Shown: in pieces, positions 12,298 through 25,575 of the stretch
Layout of the letters: each line of letters starts with the position of its first letter
How positions within the stretch are numbered: position 1 is the stretch's first letter
Translations under genes and position numbers: made by a program
Origin: Spodoptera frugiperda
Lineage: Eukaryota; Arthropoda; Insecta; Lepidoptera; Noctuidae
Reading direction: 5' to 3'
Length of the DNA stretch: 64,000 nt
Assembly (NCBI RefSeq): GCF_023101765.2
Contig: NC_064223.1
Span: forward strand, 6,386,001-6,450,000
Notes under the pieces: model-generated
Databases searched by the model: none
What the model was told of the DNA's origin: nothing
The model's input: only the letters and a program-made list of their open reading frames with translations

Positions 12298-15200
12298 GCC
12301 GGATACGCTGTCACGGTACTTAATTTTCTGATTTTACTGCCTTTTGTGACGAATAAAAGCTCCTAAAATGTCATTAAATATAGATCGGCCTTCAAGAAGA
12401 ATATAAAACGGAACGAAGAAAGCTCTTTTTAGATATATTTCTGACAAGATTTGCTTTTTCATTTAAAAAGTTAATTTTAGTAAATGACGCCCACACTGTT
12501 ATGGAGAAGGTAAGTATTTATTTTGGATAAGGAAAAAGTGTAATACCTTTCCCATGACGATTTGAGTAAAAAATAAATAGAAAAATATATAAGTGGAATC
12601 TAAACAAAGAGCAATTTATCGCTGGAAGAGATACGGTGGCAAGGGTCAATCGATTACCTTATATATCGTTGTGACAAATAGTTCCATTTGCCGTTTCCAG
12701 ATGGCAGGGGCCGCCTTTTATTTTCTACCTATTGCCGACGGCAATTTCATATTTCGAAACAGGGAAAAAGATTTTTCCGGCCAGTTTCGATTTGGAATCG
12801 CGATTGCTCAAAGGAATCATTTCGTTACGATACACAGGTGCTTTCACAGACGTTTAACGTGGAAATAATAATCGAATAATATTGAATGCCTTTGCGAAAG
12901 TTTTCGGAACACGTAGAAAGGAAAATCAATTGTGTGTACGTATTCCCTAGGTACACTGTGAGGCTATTTTCTGGCCACGTTTTGTTCGTGTAGGCACGAG
13001 GTAATTTTCACATTTTCGTTGGTCCATTCGGTGGGACCTGTCAGTTCATAAGAATGACAGTTCGTTTAAATTGGGTTTCGTTGTTCTGGAAGACAATAGC
13101 GGCTGTATCTTAAAGACTCTTGGAAATAGTGGAGTTCAGTATGTTTGGGAAATTAATTATTATCTGAACAATGAATTGAGGTGAGGTGAGTAACTAGATA
13201 TACCCATGAGATCTCTAGAAAATGCACGCACGTGTCGAATTAGGTATCATTTACCTCCTTTATTTCAAAGTTTCTGTTCCTGTTTCCGGAGCACAATATT
13301 GCTGAATCCTTGGGGTTAACCGTCTGTTCTCCCTTGATAAAAGTGCCAGTTGATCGACAAGTATTACGAACAAAGGTAGGGTAAAAGCCCACCTATATTT
13401 GTTTCGACAGTTGGATAGACAGATAAAGTGTGAATGGGATTGTTTACGGTGGCTGGATCGACAAATTCCATAAAAAAACTTCTTAAAATCCATTGATTGT
13501 TTGGAAGAAAGCTTTTTACTTTTTAGACAAGTCTCGTTGTGCGGTTCAAGTATCACGAATTTCGAAACCGAGGATAAGTAAAATGTTATGCTTCTTGGGA
13601 GCTAACAAGTGGAAAGTGTTTGTAGCTACTTTTTATTTTTGGATTTCAAATTTTCTTTTCTGAAGCACACTTAAGTAAAATTAGCAAAAGGTTTACTTAG
13701 GGCCATTTACTTTTTTGTTTTTATTTTCTATTCTTTCTATTAGGTAGCATCGGAGTGTTATTTAAGAAGTACTTAACATGCTTCGTTTTCTTTTAAATAG
13801 ATATTTACGTCTAACAAATATCAAGTAACAGATAAAATATTTAAATAACAAGTATTTACTCCGTGGATTCGTGTGTAAGTTGTTATAAAATATATAGAGA
13901 TTATTATAGAGAGATTTTTTACAAACATGAACTTCAATTCAGATGTTTGAGCAGGGTCTGGACGGCTGTCACCTGCTAGTGCTAATTAACCTGCCTGAAT
14001 ACACGAGGGCATACTGCGGCTTAAATTCATTAGAGCTTTTAGTTTGCCCAGTTAAAGTCGAGCAATTGGAAAAAAGGGGCAAAAATGTTTAAGCCGGGAA
14101 CCGACATTTCCTCTGAGACCAGACATCCAACGAGTTTACTTTTCTTTATTTGGCAAGTTTCTTTGAGAATAATCTTTTCTCGAGGCCCAACGTGTTGTAT
14201 AGAAAACTTTATAATTAAGAAGAGGAAGGTCAGGAAGTCGGGTCTCAAGTCTAAGTTAAAATTATACTGAATTCAAGTTCATTCATTCGTTTTCAAAGGA
14301 GAAGTATGCTCGTACCGTATGAGATCCTTTATGCGAAGGACCTTTTTGGTACGTTATGTGTAAAAGAGAATAATTTCTGCTTTATATTATGAGTATGAAT
14401 GAATAAATTAATGGGATCGTTGCCATGACGAGTTTAGAATTAATGGTTTTGATTTATGTACATACTGACGAGTATGGTGAGTGGATTGGCTGCTATGATT
14501 TTTTTTTTGATAAACCTATCTGTAAGTCAATCACTAACCCATCACTATTACTCTACAAAAATCTCGGTTTTAAATTACTTATTAAATGTATTGGGATCGA
14601 ATATGTAGTCGTTTTCTATTTGTTTACAAATGAATGAGTTTCGTATTTCGTACTTGGAGCTGTCAAATGTATAAGATATTGTGTATAAGTAATTGATGTT
14701 AATGAAATGTCTCGCTACCTAAGAAAGTTCATTGTGTTTAATTAATGCGTTGAAAAGTTTAAAAGTCTTCTGTGCCCCATTAGCCCATTTAGAAGTTGTC
14801 TTTTAACTTTGTAAATTGGAGTTTGCAAGCATTAAGGTGGAAATTCGGTAGGATAGAATGTTTATGTCGAATATTCAAGTTGCAAACATTATGAGTCTTG
14901 ATCCACAAAATGTCATTTGTTTCAATTTGTAAGTATCTATTAATATAACTTTCTCGCTTAGGATTGTACTCCGGGATTTCGTCTTTGTTTATTACAAATT
15001 ATTAACTTATTTATCATCGTTCACAATTAGTTGTTTAATTTAGATTTATTCGGCTACTCGTACTAAACTGAATTTAAATTACTTTTCGGTTTCTTCAGAC
15101 AGAATGTAGTCTTGTTTTCAGAAGCACCCGACATTATTGTAGCACAAAACACGTAAAACATGTCCCGACAAGAAACAGTGCGGATAACATCGGGCTAAAT

Positions 15201-16633
15201 TAAATTCTACAACATTAAATTGAACTAGTAGCAGTGCACAGTGGCGTGAATCGAATTACCATGTAAATATTTGCACCTAAGGCCCGTACTCACGACATGT
15301 GGCAACACGGTGCAACATCGCGGGAGTCTCGGCTTAGAATAGACAAGACATATTGGGTAATTGATGTAGCCTCTATAATTATTTAGCAATAAAAACTCCT
15401 TTCATTGGAATAGTTGTATGAAGGTTACGCGTTAACAATGAGTTTGCCCTTGGCATTGTCTTGCGATCGTATCTCTGTATGTGTGTACATCTTTCATACC
15501 TTTCATTTCTTGATTTGTTTTTTATTTTTTTGTTTCTATTTTAGCTTAGAAAGTTGCATCTAATGTTGAAATGATTAGGTTTGCCTTGGACATACGACAC
15601 AATCGTCATTGATGAGCAGTGGTAATCTTCCGAAGTTCCGGCTGATGATGTGACAATTTGAAATTGCAATTGTGATTGAAATTACTTGGTGTTAACGAAG
15701 TACAATTTGCCAGTCATTATTGTAACGAAGCCTCAAGTTTCTATCTCGTTTGTTAGTGAATACGCTGTGACTGATCGCAGTGGGCGAGACACGGATTGTG
15801 TGTCCCTCGCGTGACTAACAACGTGCTCAGTAAAATATATACGTAGCACAGGGTTTGGGATGAAATAATACGTCCTCTGCACGTCCCTTTAATTTCTTAT
15901 TGGTCACTTTTAAATAAAATGTTCGGTATCGCAAATTCTCATAATATGTTTGGGTAATCAATCAACTAACCATATCTTTATAAAATTATAAGTTGACGTT
16001 TTAGGATATAAGCCAATCTCAAAAGCCCTTACCTGAATAAACATTGTAGTAGCCTTGTTTTTCTTTTCTTTCGCAACGATTACTGGAGAATAAGTCTACC
16101 TTTAAGAAAAACAGTCAACCCTCAAAACACAGCCGTCTTTGTCGACAATTGTTTACAAAACCCTTCCTTTAAATCCTGATATAAAGCTGTATGACATAAT
16201 AATTGGGGACATTTCTCTAATTTAAATGACGTAAGCAGACTCCAAGGAATTAATGTTGCACAAAGTAATTAGCTGGAAGAGCTTTACAAATGGTCTTGGC
16301 ACCTTCATTGGGCTTACACCGTGTTATGCGAAGAGAACATGGAAGTACCGCGCCCGTACAATGCCAAATTGTTAAGAATAATTTAAATTGTTTGTTTTTA
16401 AGTAAGAATTTTACTCCAATGCCATTTTGGTCAATCTAATTATAGGAATAGAAGTTAAACAACCTTTTATTAGATTTATTTGAACGTGTTGAGTTTGTAA
16501 ATAAACATTTCTATTTATTAAACAAATTCTGTTTTGTTTACATACCTCAATCGAATAAACATCAAGGAATAATTTGGAATGTTGAAAATAATTATATGTA
16601 TATCGAAAATATTCCATTCATTAACTAAATGAT
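12298..16633. other. Gene-free stretch of about 4.3 kb
   Basis: AT-rich, apparently single-copy. No RT, transposase, tRNA or satellite signal was found. The 91- to 98-codon frames at 12.6-13.6 kb have no splice support. Confidence 0.45.
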
Positions 16634-17909
16634 TACCGTAAAACATGGCAACTTTACCATATTTTAGAACAAAACACGAAATATATTTTTAACCATAAGA
16701 CGCATAGAAACCAAAACTATATATTTAGAATTGTAGTCTATCTGGCTCACTTTACTGTAATCGTCATTATATACAAACACTTATTTTAGCCGTAGTAAAG
16801 AAAAAACAACATGGGTAAAGATACCAAATTTTTGGCAACTTTACCTACGCCCCATATTCATCGTGTATTGCATATTAAAGAGTTGTTGAGGTACAGAGGG
16901 CTTCATCTAGGACCTCTTCGTATTATAATGCAAACAATATGAGGAAATCTATAAAGATAACGGCTACACAGACATTAGGGAAAGTTGCCACGGGTTTCAT
17001 CGTAATTTACATACAAATAATTTGTTACGCTCGGGGTTGTCAAAAAAGGAGGAACTTTTTTATGACATGTATATTTAAAAAAAAAAAAATTAATAAACCT
17101 TAAACCTAAAGTAAAAAAACGCATAAATTTCTAACATAAATATTATTCCCTTTTAAACTAAATTAAGTTCTAAAATTTTAAGTATTTATGTTTAAAATTG
17201 TAAAAAAGGCTAAAAAAAAAAGGTTTAATCCTTGTCTTTTTAATTTTATGACTTCACTATCTCCATAGCTAATTATAAAATCACTTCCGTATAATTTTTA
17301 TAGTGTCTAGCTCCGAGTTTTCTGCGGTTTTGTTTCATGGGAGCCATTTTGGCTGTAAAACAAGAGGTATTATTAAATACATTATATCTTATCATCCACG
17401 ATATTCACTATTATGCTGTGAAATTTAGGTATTCGAAAATGGTTACATACACACAAACAAGAAAAAAACATTTATTGCCAACCCTAACTGTAGGTAAAGT
17501 TGCCACAAAGCAGGCCGTGGCAACTTTACCTAACCTGTGTCAACATTACCGAAGCGATTATTTATCAATAAATTAAAGAAAAAGCAATTGCTGACTGCAA
17601 CTATATTATACATACAAGATCAAAATTTCACTCACCTGTGACAAATAGTTAAGGCTCTGTGAGCACAATTTAGGAACTACTAACTTTTAGCTCATTTTCA
17701 CGCATACATTGTGACGGCCATTACTGGCATAATAGCAGTCTTACGTCTACGCAAAATATAGTAAATATTTCCTTTTAATGTCTAAAAAATACTTCTATTA
17801 CAAAACAGAATTCTAGTGGGTAGATTTTTAGATAAATGAGTTTATACCGAATACCTATAGTATGGTAAAGTTGCCAAGGGCCCGGTAAAGTTGCCATAGT
17901 TTACCGGTA
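16634..17909. mobile_element. Candidate non-autonomous DNA transposon with GGTAAAGTTGCCA repeats
   Basis: The ends are imperfect inverted repeats: TACCGTAAAACATGGCAACT on the left corresponds to the reverse complement of a right end containing GTTGCCATAGTTTACCGGTA. Between them the 13-mer GGTAAAGTTGCCA or its complement occurs repeatedly: 16646-16658 and 16833-16845 (-), a partial at 16978-16990 (+), 17492-17505 (+), 17518-17531 (-), 17864-17876 (+) and 17884-17896 (+). Repeated subterminal motifs in both orientations are typical of transposase-binding arrays in DNA transposons. There is no transposase frame. Exact ends and target-site duplication are not resolved. Confidence 0.45.
17491..17532. 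repeat. Perfect 16-base inverted repeat with 10-base loop
   Basis: TAGGTAAAGTTGCCAC at 17491-17506 and GTGGCAACTTTACCTA at 17517-17532 are exact complements. Two copies of the 13-mer of the surrounding element face each other here. It could be a cruciform or a two-sided protein binding site. Confidence 0.8.
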
Positions 17910-18996
17910 CTCAGAAAACGTTTTTCTAAGTAAACATCTGAATGAATGTAACCATGTGGTTCATTGATATCATTGATTTTCTTAATTCAACCAAATAGGT
18001 TCAATAGAGATGGGATGATTACCGTACCGTTACATACGTATAGTAAGCTATTTTAAATGAATCGTGTAATCAACCACGAGGCAGGTGAATACCTAATTCG
18101 TTAGGTCGCAGTAGTCAGGCATCGTTGACCCATTTGTTCAGAGCCCAATCAGGGGCCGAATTCAATTTCGCCCACTTTTATTCGCTACGATAATCTTGAA
18201 CGATACGAAAGGAAGTAAACGAAACCCTATTATTATTATATCTCTTTTATTATGAGACTTATTGGTGTGATTTGGTCATGCAAAAAGGTTATTGGAAGTT
18301 CGGAAAGGTGAAGACGATAGCTTTTCGTACAATAGAAGTACACACTTGGTAGTTAGAGTTTATGGTAATGACATAAATATACATATGACATGGGGGCAGA
18401 ACAGGAACGGCTCGGCTCGCGTGGGTTGTGCGGTGCCATTAACCGCGTCGTTCGTGCTAGTAGTTCTAAAGATAAATTGTCGCGAGTAAATTCTATTGCA
18501 AGTGTAATATGCGGTGGAGTCCGTATACACAGACTGTGTGGAGTGTCCGGCACCAGTTAACTGGCAGTTTGCGCCGCCGCCAACACCACAACAATATAAA
18601 GCCGGCCGGCACCCGCCTTAATGTGTGAACATATACCAAATGAAAGTTGAATTGCCACAAAGGTAGGGAGATGCTTTCCCTAATGTGCTGTTTATAGTTG
18701 TAACGCCAGTTCAGAGGTCGCACACCGTGTCGCAATTCTTCGTAAATTTATTTTTAATGTCATTTGTAGCTGGTGGATTGAGGTCGCCCGGGGAAAAATG
18801 TCTGTTATAAAAACAAAGGAACAACACTGGTAGAGATAATGGTTATGGTCCTTTTACACAATGGCAAATGCTGGCCATTTCTCTCTGTTGAGGATATCTA
18901 GTGTACCTATTTACTGTTTTTTATCAGAGTTGTAATAAAGGGTTCACCGTTTTATTTGTGACACGTCGTACATAGAATACTTTTTCTTTTATGATC
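17910..18996. other. Gene-free stretch with a CG-richer patch
   Basis: 18390-18620 is visibly more CpG-rich and contains AATATAAAGCCGGCCGG, a TATA-like element in a GC-rich context. No exon can be assigned. The rest is AT-rich and featureless. Confidence 0.35.
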
Positions 18997-19177
18997 TAAG
19001 CCGGCACACGGGTAGACGGATCTCCTGATGGTGAGCAAATGCATGGACACATGAAACACCAGAGGCGTTAGAAGTGCGTTGCCGGCCTTTTGGGGATTAG
19101 GAATTTAAGGGTTTTTGGGGCTCCGGTACCATCACTCATACAACGAAACACAACGCAAGCGTTGTTTCACGTCGAAA
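18997..19177 (-). mobile_element. Family D retroelement 3' end, copy 2
   Basis: On the - strand this reads through the same blocks as 4434-4720: the CAACGAAACACAACGCAAGC complement, the CCAAAAGGCCGGCAACGCAC block and GATCCGTCTACC. It is shorter than copy 1 and diverged. Confidence 0.7.
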
Positions 19178-19718
19178 CCTTAGGGCATTTACAGCAAATA
19201 TAGAACATAATGAAGTTGATATGGATGCAAAGTTATCGAAAACTTATTAAAAGGGACATTGTAACAAGTTAGAATTCCATCGACTGCTATTGACAGACGA
19301 AGATAACGTTTGAAATGCATCGACAGTTCTAGTTCAATGGCGCCACAACTTCGAACGTCAACCGTGAACGGCTTTTCTCATAAAACCCAATCATTGTCTC
19401 TGTTTTATAACAAACCGTACAATGTTGAATAAGGCTCTCACGATATTTTCCTTCATTCGCGTCAGATGTTACATAAAGAAAATTTAATGTGAACGAGTGT
19501 CTTTAGTCGTTACGGCTAATTAAAATTGATTAAAGGCGTAACAGGTCCCGATATTTTAGGTTAGAATAATGAAAAGTGTTATAGGCGTATTACGTAAGCA
19601 TTTATGTTCAAGAGGATGAGGAGTTTGTACGTGAGAGGGATAATATTGTCATTTCAGATTACCGTCGTTCGGATACTGGGGCTGGAGCAGCTCAGAGCGT
19701 CGCATTATGCAATAAAAA

Positions 19719-19755
19719 GACTTTAATATTGCCATTTTGCAGGCAATTTAAAGTC
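19719..19755. repeat. Hairpin of about 14 base pairs
   Basis: GACTTTAATATTGCC (19719-19733) pairs with GGCAATTTAAAGTC (19742-19755) with one bulge. The loop is 8 bases. Nothing ties it to transcription. Confidence 0.45.
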
Positions 19756-19934
19756 CAATTTTGTGATGGCACCTTGCTGTGCCGTCTTTAAATATTATTG
19801 CGTTAGACTGTTTAAAGTTTGGTTTTGACTTAATTAAAAATAATGTGTTTGATTATGACAGTAAATTAATTGGTTTGGAATTAAAGTGTTTTTTTAAGAA
19901 ATTCTTTTAGACTTTTAAGTAAATAAAAATGTTG

Positions 19935-20040
19935 TTTTTAATCGACTTGCTTTAGTACTTGTGGTACCGACTTCTAAACTAGAAGCACACAGGCAGTACC
20001 TATAAAGAATAATAGTTATTTTTTGGTTTTTAAATTAAGG
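19935..20040. repeat. Family K LINE-tail-like fragment
   Basis: AATCGACTTGC, GGTACCGACTTCTAAA and a block near AATAATAGTTA resemble the segment at 51757-51975. It is diverged and the boundaries are uncertain. Confidence 0.35.
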
Positions 20041-20526
20041 TTTTATTCATAGAAATATTTTTTATAGTTCACTAAAGTTGAAACAGAACAGCATATAGCG
20101 AAGTGGGAACTTAACTCAAAACATTGTTCCGTCGGTGCCGTTACAAACAAAATATTGATCATAAATACACATTTTCCATAAACTTACTAATATGTATGTG
20201 TCCATAAACTTAATAATTGTACCAACATGCATAAAGTTCAGGGTCTCCGTTGTTTCCCAAAGCATCCGTTTAATTACGGTGTTACAAACTTAGTGACACA
20301 CACACATACACATAGTCAGTAATATTATGTTCGCTAAGTTCCAATTTCAAGTTACTGCCAATCACCAACTTCTAACTGTTATGACTGATTGTATGGCAAT
20401 GTGCGTGATTAAGATTGTACACATTCTTTGGGAGAAATTTAATAGGATATAATATAAGGAGATTTCTTAATGGGATAGGGATAAATTGGTAGACCCCAGC
20501 TATATGTATAAATGTCCTTTTTTAAG

Positions 20527-20660
20527 GCGAGAAAATCATCCAATCCGCCTTGGGTGAGCCGAGAGGGAGTGTCAGACTCTACTAACTAAAAACCACCCCG
20601 TTCCTACTCCTGTTTTTCGAGCCGGAGCCCCAGTAACCCGCTAGGAAGTCCGCAGCTCCG
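20527..20660 (+). repeat. Family E dispersed repeat, copy 2
   Basis: Well preserved: GAAAATCATCCAATCCGCCT, GAGGGAGTGTCAGACTCTAC, CGAGCCGGAGCCCCAGTAAC and CGCAGCTCCG appear in the family order. Confidence 0.8.
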
Positions 20661-21194
20661 AATCCAGATGTATAAATATCCTAACCTGTTGTAAATGTGA
20701 CAGTATACAAACATAGTTTGTGTGTCTGTCTATCATGTTGCGACACTTTTATCGTGCGGCAATTATATCGTATGTATTTAATGTTCGGATATAGTGAAGA
20801 GGCCGCTTTTTACTTTACCTTCAAGTGAAGTAGCAGGCAAAGGTTATTATTATGTAAAGGGGTAAACAATGGTTGTCAAACATAATATTCGTGTACAAAA
20901 CATCTTTGAAGAGGAAGTTACTCCTCTAGGGAGGTATCCAGTTGCGAACCTCCATATATATTCTAGAGGGACGTAACTGAGGTAACACTCTCATGTTTCT
21001 GAGGTCTTTTCCTGATAGGTCCTTTCTAGTCCCTACATTATAAAGATACTACCTCGCTAATTTAATGGTCGCGAGTATGACTGCTTGAGCATGGCATTTC
21101 GGGTTTTATCCCTGATAAAACCTTAGTTATGGGAAGTTAATTAACTTTTTCAAAATGTTCCACAAGTATTTTGTCATTAGTAAGCTTTTTTGAC

Positions 21195-21342
21195 AGGGGA
21201 AAATCATCCGATGACTTTTCTCTCCTTGGGTGAGGCGAGAGGGAGTGTCAGACTCCTTCTGACTAAAAATCACCGAGTTCATACTTCTGCTTTTCTAGCC
21301 GGAGCCCCGGTAACCCGCTAGGCAGTCAGCAGCTCCGGGGGT
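21195..21342 (+). repeat. Family E copy 3, left half of an inverted pair
   Basis: Near-complete copy in the + orientation, ending at CAGCAGCTCCGGGG, immediately followed by an inverted partial copy at 21343-21450. Together they can form a stem of roughly 100 base pairs. Confidence 0.8.
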
Positions 21343-21450
21343 CTCAACAAGTAGGAGTAGGGACGGGGTCGTTTTTATTTCGTAAGAGTCTGGCACTCCC
21401 TCTTGCCACGCCAAGCGCGGGAGAAGTCATTCGATGATTTTTCCCCCTTA
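21343..21450 (-). repeat. Family E copy 4, right half of an inverted pair
   Basis: This is a reverse-orientation copy starting at AGTAGGAGTAGGGACGG and ending GATGATTTTTCCCCCTT. It lacks the CCGGAGC end, so the junction with copy 3 lies inside the repeat. The arrangement suggests insertion of one copy into or beside the other, or a truncated palindrome. Confidence 0.75.
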
Positions 21451-24400
21451 AAAAACCCGCTGTATGCCGAATTTATAGGCCTTAAACTCATAATTGGATA
21501 GTACAGTCGAAAGAGAAAACAACTGATCCTCTACTTTTTTAAATAATAATACATCAGATACAGCGAGATTGATATGGCCTTGAGCGACATTATTATTTTC
21601 TTATTAGGTATAATTAGCGAAGTAAGTATCTGTATTATATTATGTAAGTTGCCTTAAGGTATCGCACACAATACTCGTTAGATAACCTAGCCTTAGGCTT
21701 ACCTTAGTAAAGTAGACAGATAATTAAAATGTTTACTAACTTTTTAATATGAAAATATAATGGCTATTTAGTAGGTTGTTCGCCTACACGATGCTATATA
21801 TTTTTATTAAAAAAGTAATTATGATGTTACAACAGAAATAAAATTGTGTTTTTCTAGAAATATTTTATACATTTTTAAGAACGTTGTTAATAATATTTGG
21901 GTACGTAATACTTATATTAGGTACATAAAAAATTTAATTAAAATTATGAGTGTAAACATAAAACTAGGCGTGGAGAAATTAGGTTTAGTGTTATAAGTAT
22001 TAAATTGCTTTTGAACATTAAGACTTTATGAGTGCAGTGGAACGATTATGGCTGAAATTTAAATCTAAATCTAAGACGTTTAATAAACGGTTTATTAGTA
22101 AATCGACTAAGTGCGCGCGGAAACTAATTGGTCGGTCCTTAGGTGCCTAACCGGCTTGAGATATCGTGAATAATAATAATTGTACAATTATTGTAACCGT
22201 GATTGAAACAAAAGACAAATGACAGTTCTGCGCGCTCTATAATTCAATGGCAAACAATCAGATTTCTTTGCTATATATACAAAGCTATCAAATCGTGAGG
22301 TAATTATAAAAATATATAGTATGAATGAAATATTACTGTTTCTTCGTATTAAGGTATGAAGTTACAGTCGGCATAATAATTTAGTATGCTGAGACTTTAG
22401 TAATCATTGGGCGATTACGTAGCTGTGGAATAGGATATTTTTCTTTTCAAAAAGCCTACAAATTATTACAACTGTCCATCTTTATTATACCTGTGTGCCA
22501 AAATGTTTTACTGACTGTACTTATACTGATCGTACATAATATTATTAAAAAAATATTAACGGATATTCTGTTCGGAGCTGAAACCTTAATAAATACAAGA
22601 ACCTGATTATTAAGTCGGGCGATACATATCTGGTAATACTTGTATGAAAGAGGATTATGATATGTATATGTGAAATTGGGTCGAAACGAACGAAGTATCA
22701 ACTTAATCCGAACATTAATTGCAATGAAAATCCCGCGCTTTATTTATTTAAAATTATACCACCTTCGAAATACAAAAAGAAAAAGAATTAAAAAGTTTTC
22801 AACACAAATCGAAGTTAATTAAAAAGTCGCGTTTGGATTCCGCTTACGTACATTGCGACACTGGAATAGACAATGAGGGGGACAGATAATAAACAACGTT
22901 ACAATCGACCAGTGTATCTAGAACCGAGAAGAAATAAAAAACAAAACATTTTTTTTTTTGAAAAGAGAACGATGGAGATTTTTGCTCGAAGCCACACTTT
23001 GGAACGAGCACCTAGCTTCACTGACAGACAGACTGACGGACAATTCAATTTGACGTTTCAAAAGTGCTTAATTTAGGATTAATTAAAATAAATACTATGA
23101 CTTTGACTAAATACAAGATTTGATACCTAAAAAGTTAAATACAATATTCTCTGGAGTCTTGAACTGAAATGACATAAACGTATTCTTATGACATAGGTAC
23201 ATAGAGTCATTTATTAAATTCAATAAAGAATAAAATTATTTCATTACAATCCATCAGAACAATGAATACTTACGTAAGTTTTTTTTTATGACAGATACTT
23301 ACCTACTTAATAAATAGGTGAATCACAAGTTTTGTGACTGGTCAGTTCATACATACGGCGAACTGGTAAAAATATATTTTTAATTGTCCAGTGCATAATA
23401 GGGTAGATCACTAATTTATATTTTAATGCCTGACTTGTAGATTATTTTAAAATATTAGACTCGTATTTTTTATTTTCTTACGGAAACAAATACTTTCGAA
23501 GATATATCGATTTGAAATATCGCGTAACGTCTCTTCTAGGTACGTTTTATACGTAGAAATGACGTATTTGCTTCCACTTCTAAACTTTGATTCGTATTAT
23601 CTAATTATTATTTTCTTATACGATAAATAAAAAATGCGTGTCAAATAATTTTTAATTATCTAACTGACAGACTATGTAGATTTTTTATTTCAATACCCCG
23701 TCATCATCCCTATTATCTAGACCCTGCTTTCTCATACATTTGGAGGTTTCAATTTACGTTGGTGGTGTACAAATGTAACCAAGGGTAACTGTTTATGGTA
23801 CACCCAAGAACTCGAAGGTTTTTTTTCTTTAACCGTTTGTTAGGCTTTATCTCCAGTAGGCCCGTGTTTTGGGGAAAATATTGCTAAGTTGGGATGGTCG
23901 AACGTCTATCCGTCTAATGAGATTGCGCTTTACTTTCGGTTTTTGCTTCTTTATACCCATAGAATAAATGAGGTGGCTAATGTATGTTCTTACAAATTTC
24001 CGGACCCTTTCTTTGTTGTTTTATAGTTTGACGTAATTTGACGTTGTTAACATGACCGCTTAATTTATTGGTGTAATTTACCTGATTCTGTAGGGAACCT
24101 TTATGGGGTGGTACTTTTCCTTGTTTTCATAGAGTGTAGACCGAGGAGTATTGCGCAGTTGCGCTGCATAGCCGTAATTCACTGGATACATATATGTACA
24201 TTGTACATGCGTATCTATCTAGTAGAATGTAGTTAGTAATGGAATCATGTACTCCCTTTTTCCCTATTATTGATATCTCAATATTTTGTTCAATAATCGA
24301 AGTTATGAAAAAAAGTAGATCTCATGTTTATTTTTTCACCTCCGCTTACCCGCTCGGGGTTGGAGGTAACATGGAGTATTTATTGAACTACCCTTTTTAG

Positions 24401-25098
24401 CAGTTTTTACATTTACATTATACAAATATCAGTTCACAGTTAACTCTAAACATATTCACAACGCAACATGCGATGTTCAACATGTAATGATCAAAAAGTT
24501 TGACAACAACGTTGCGTCGCACAGGGTTTGCAAACTGCAACGTTGCTACGTGTAACGTGTACCTACATAGTTTTAGGCGGACATTGTTGTTCCAAAGTTA
24601 AACGTCATGCTTTCAGGTATACTACGTGACGCGTAACATGTTGTAACATGAACGCTATGAACAGTTGTATGCCCCACGGGGTTCGGCGAACATGTACTGT
24701 ACCATGGGACAGAAATAGTGACATCTATTGCCTATTGTCCGAACACAGTTCTATGCATACCTATTGACATTTGTTTATTGTTAGTCTAGTAACATAATAA
24801 GTATACTCCATTAGTATTTAATCATGATAATGTGAGGTTTAACCCTTTATACCTAATCAAAGTTTTTAGATTATGTTATTTCCTAGCAAACATATGTTTT
24901 TTTTTAATTTCCGAAAGACTACTAACTTTTACACATTTACATTTAGTAGGTATGTTTGTTTAAAATGTATATGTTTATGTAGACGTGAAAACTATGCACA
25001 TCTGCAATATGCTTCGAGTAATACGTTTACAAAGTACTTCAAGCAGAAACACATGTTTGAAACTTAAAACAATATAGCAACTTAACAAACCAATCTCA
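21451..25098. other. Gene-free stretch of about 3.6 kb
   Basis: AT-rich. At 24470-24690 several CAACGTTGC and ACATGTTGTAACATG type motifs cluster. No other repeat or coding signal seen. Confidence 0.4.
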
Positions 25099-25130
25099 TC
25101 ATTTAATAGATTTAATAGCGGGGCACTTAC

Positions 25131-25347
25131 CCAACATAATGTTAGTCAACAACAATGTGTTACGTTTCGACGGCCCGAGATTGTAACTGACTACAATATT
25201 GGAGATTAACTCAAACAGAGGCCTCAGTCCAGGCTGGGTAATCACATCTGCGGCGGCCAGTGTAAGCGGTTCGAACAACAGCCCTGTTAAATTGGATCCA
25301 GAAATAATTAAATTATCGGCCGACGATCGCAAAACAATTTTCGGCAA
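25131..25347 (-). CDS. Possible internal exon with consensus donor, unknown product
   Basis: The - strand frame has balanced codons and ends TTGG|GTAAGT, with the donor GTAAGT at 25130-25125. The peptide includes LTGLLFEPLTLAAADVITQP and LISNIVVSYNLGPSKRN. Upstream, another - frame (25363-25575) continues in a different phase after a stop, and the + strand is also open for 111 codons (25199-25534). The whole 480-base patch is unusually free of stops on both strands. A decayed transposon ORF or a real exon are both possible. No family recognised. Confidence 0.3.
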
Positions 25348-25575
25348 TATTGACTTACTCGATCAGCGCTGCTGGCTAAATCGAATTCTTACCCCTAATA
25401 GAATCATTAAAGCTAAAGACAACGAGACAATGAAAGGCTTTAACAAAAAAATATATTGGGAAAGGGGAAATTTAAATTTTGATCCGGAGAGTACAGACAA
25501 AGGGTTGGAAACGTCAGAGGTATCGGAGATTTGATGGAATATTCCCGTCATACAATGCGATTTGGTTATACTCAC

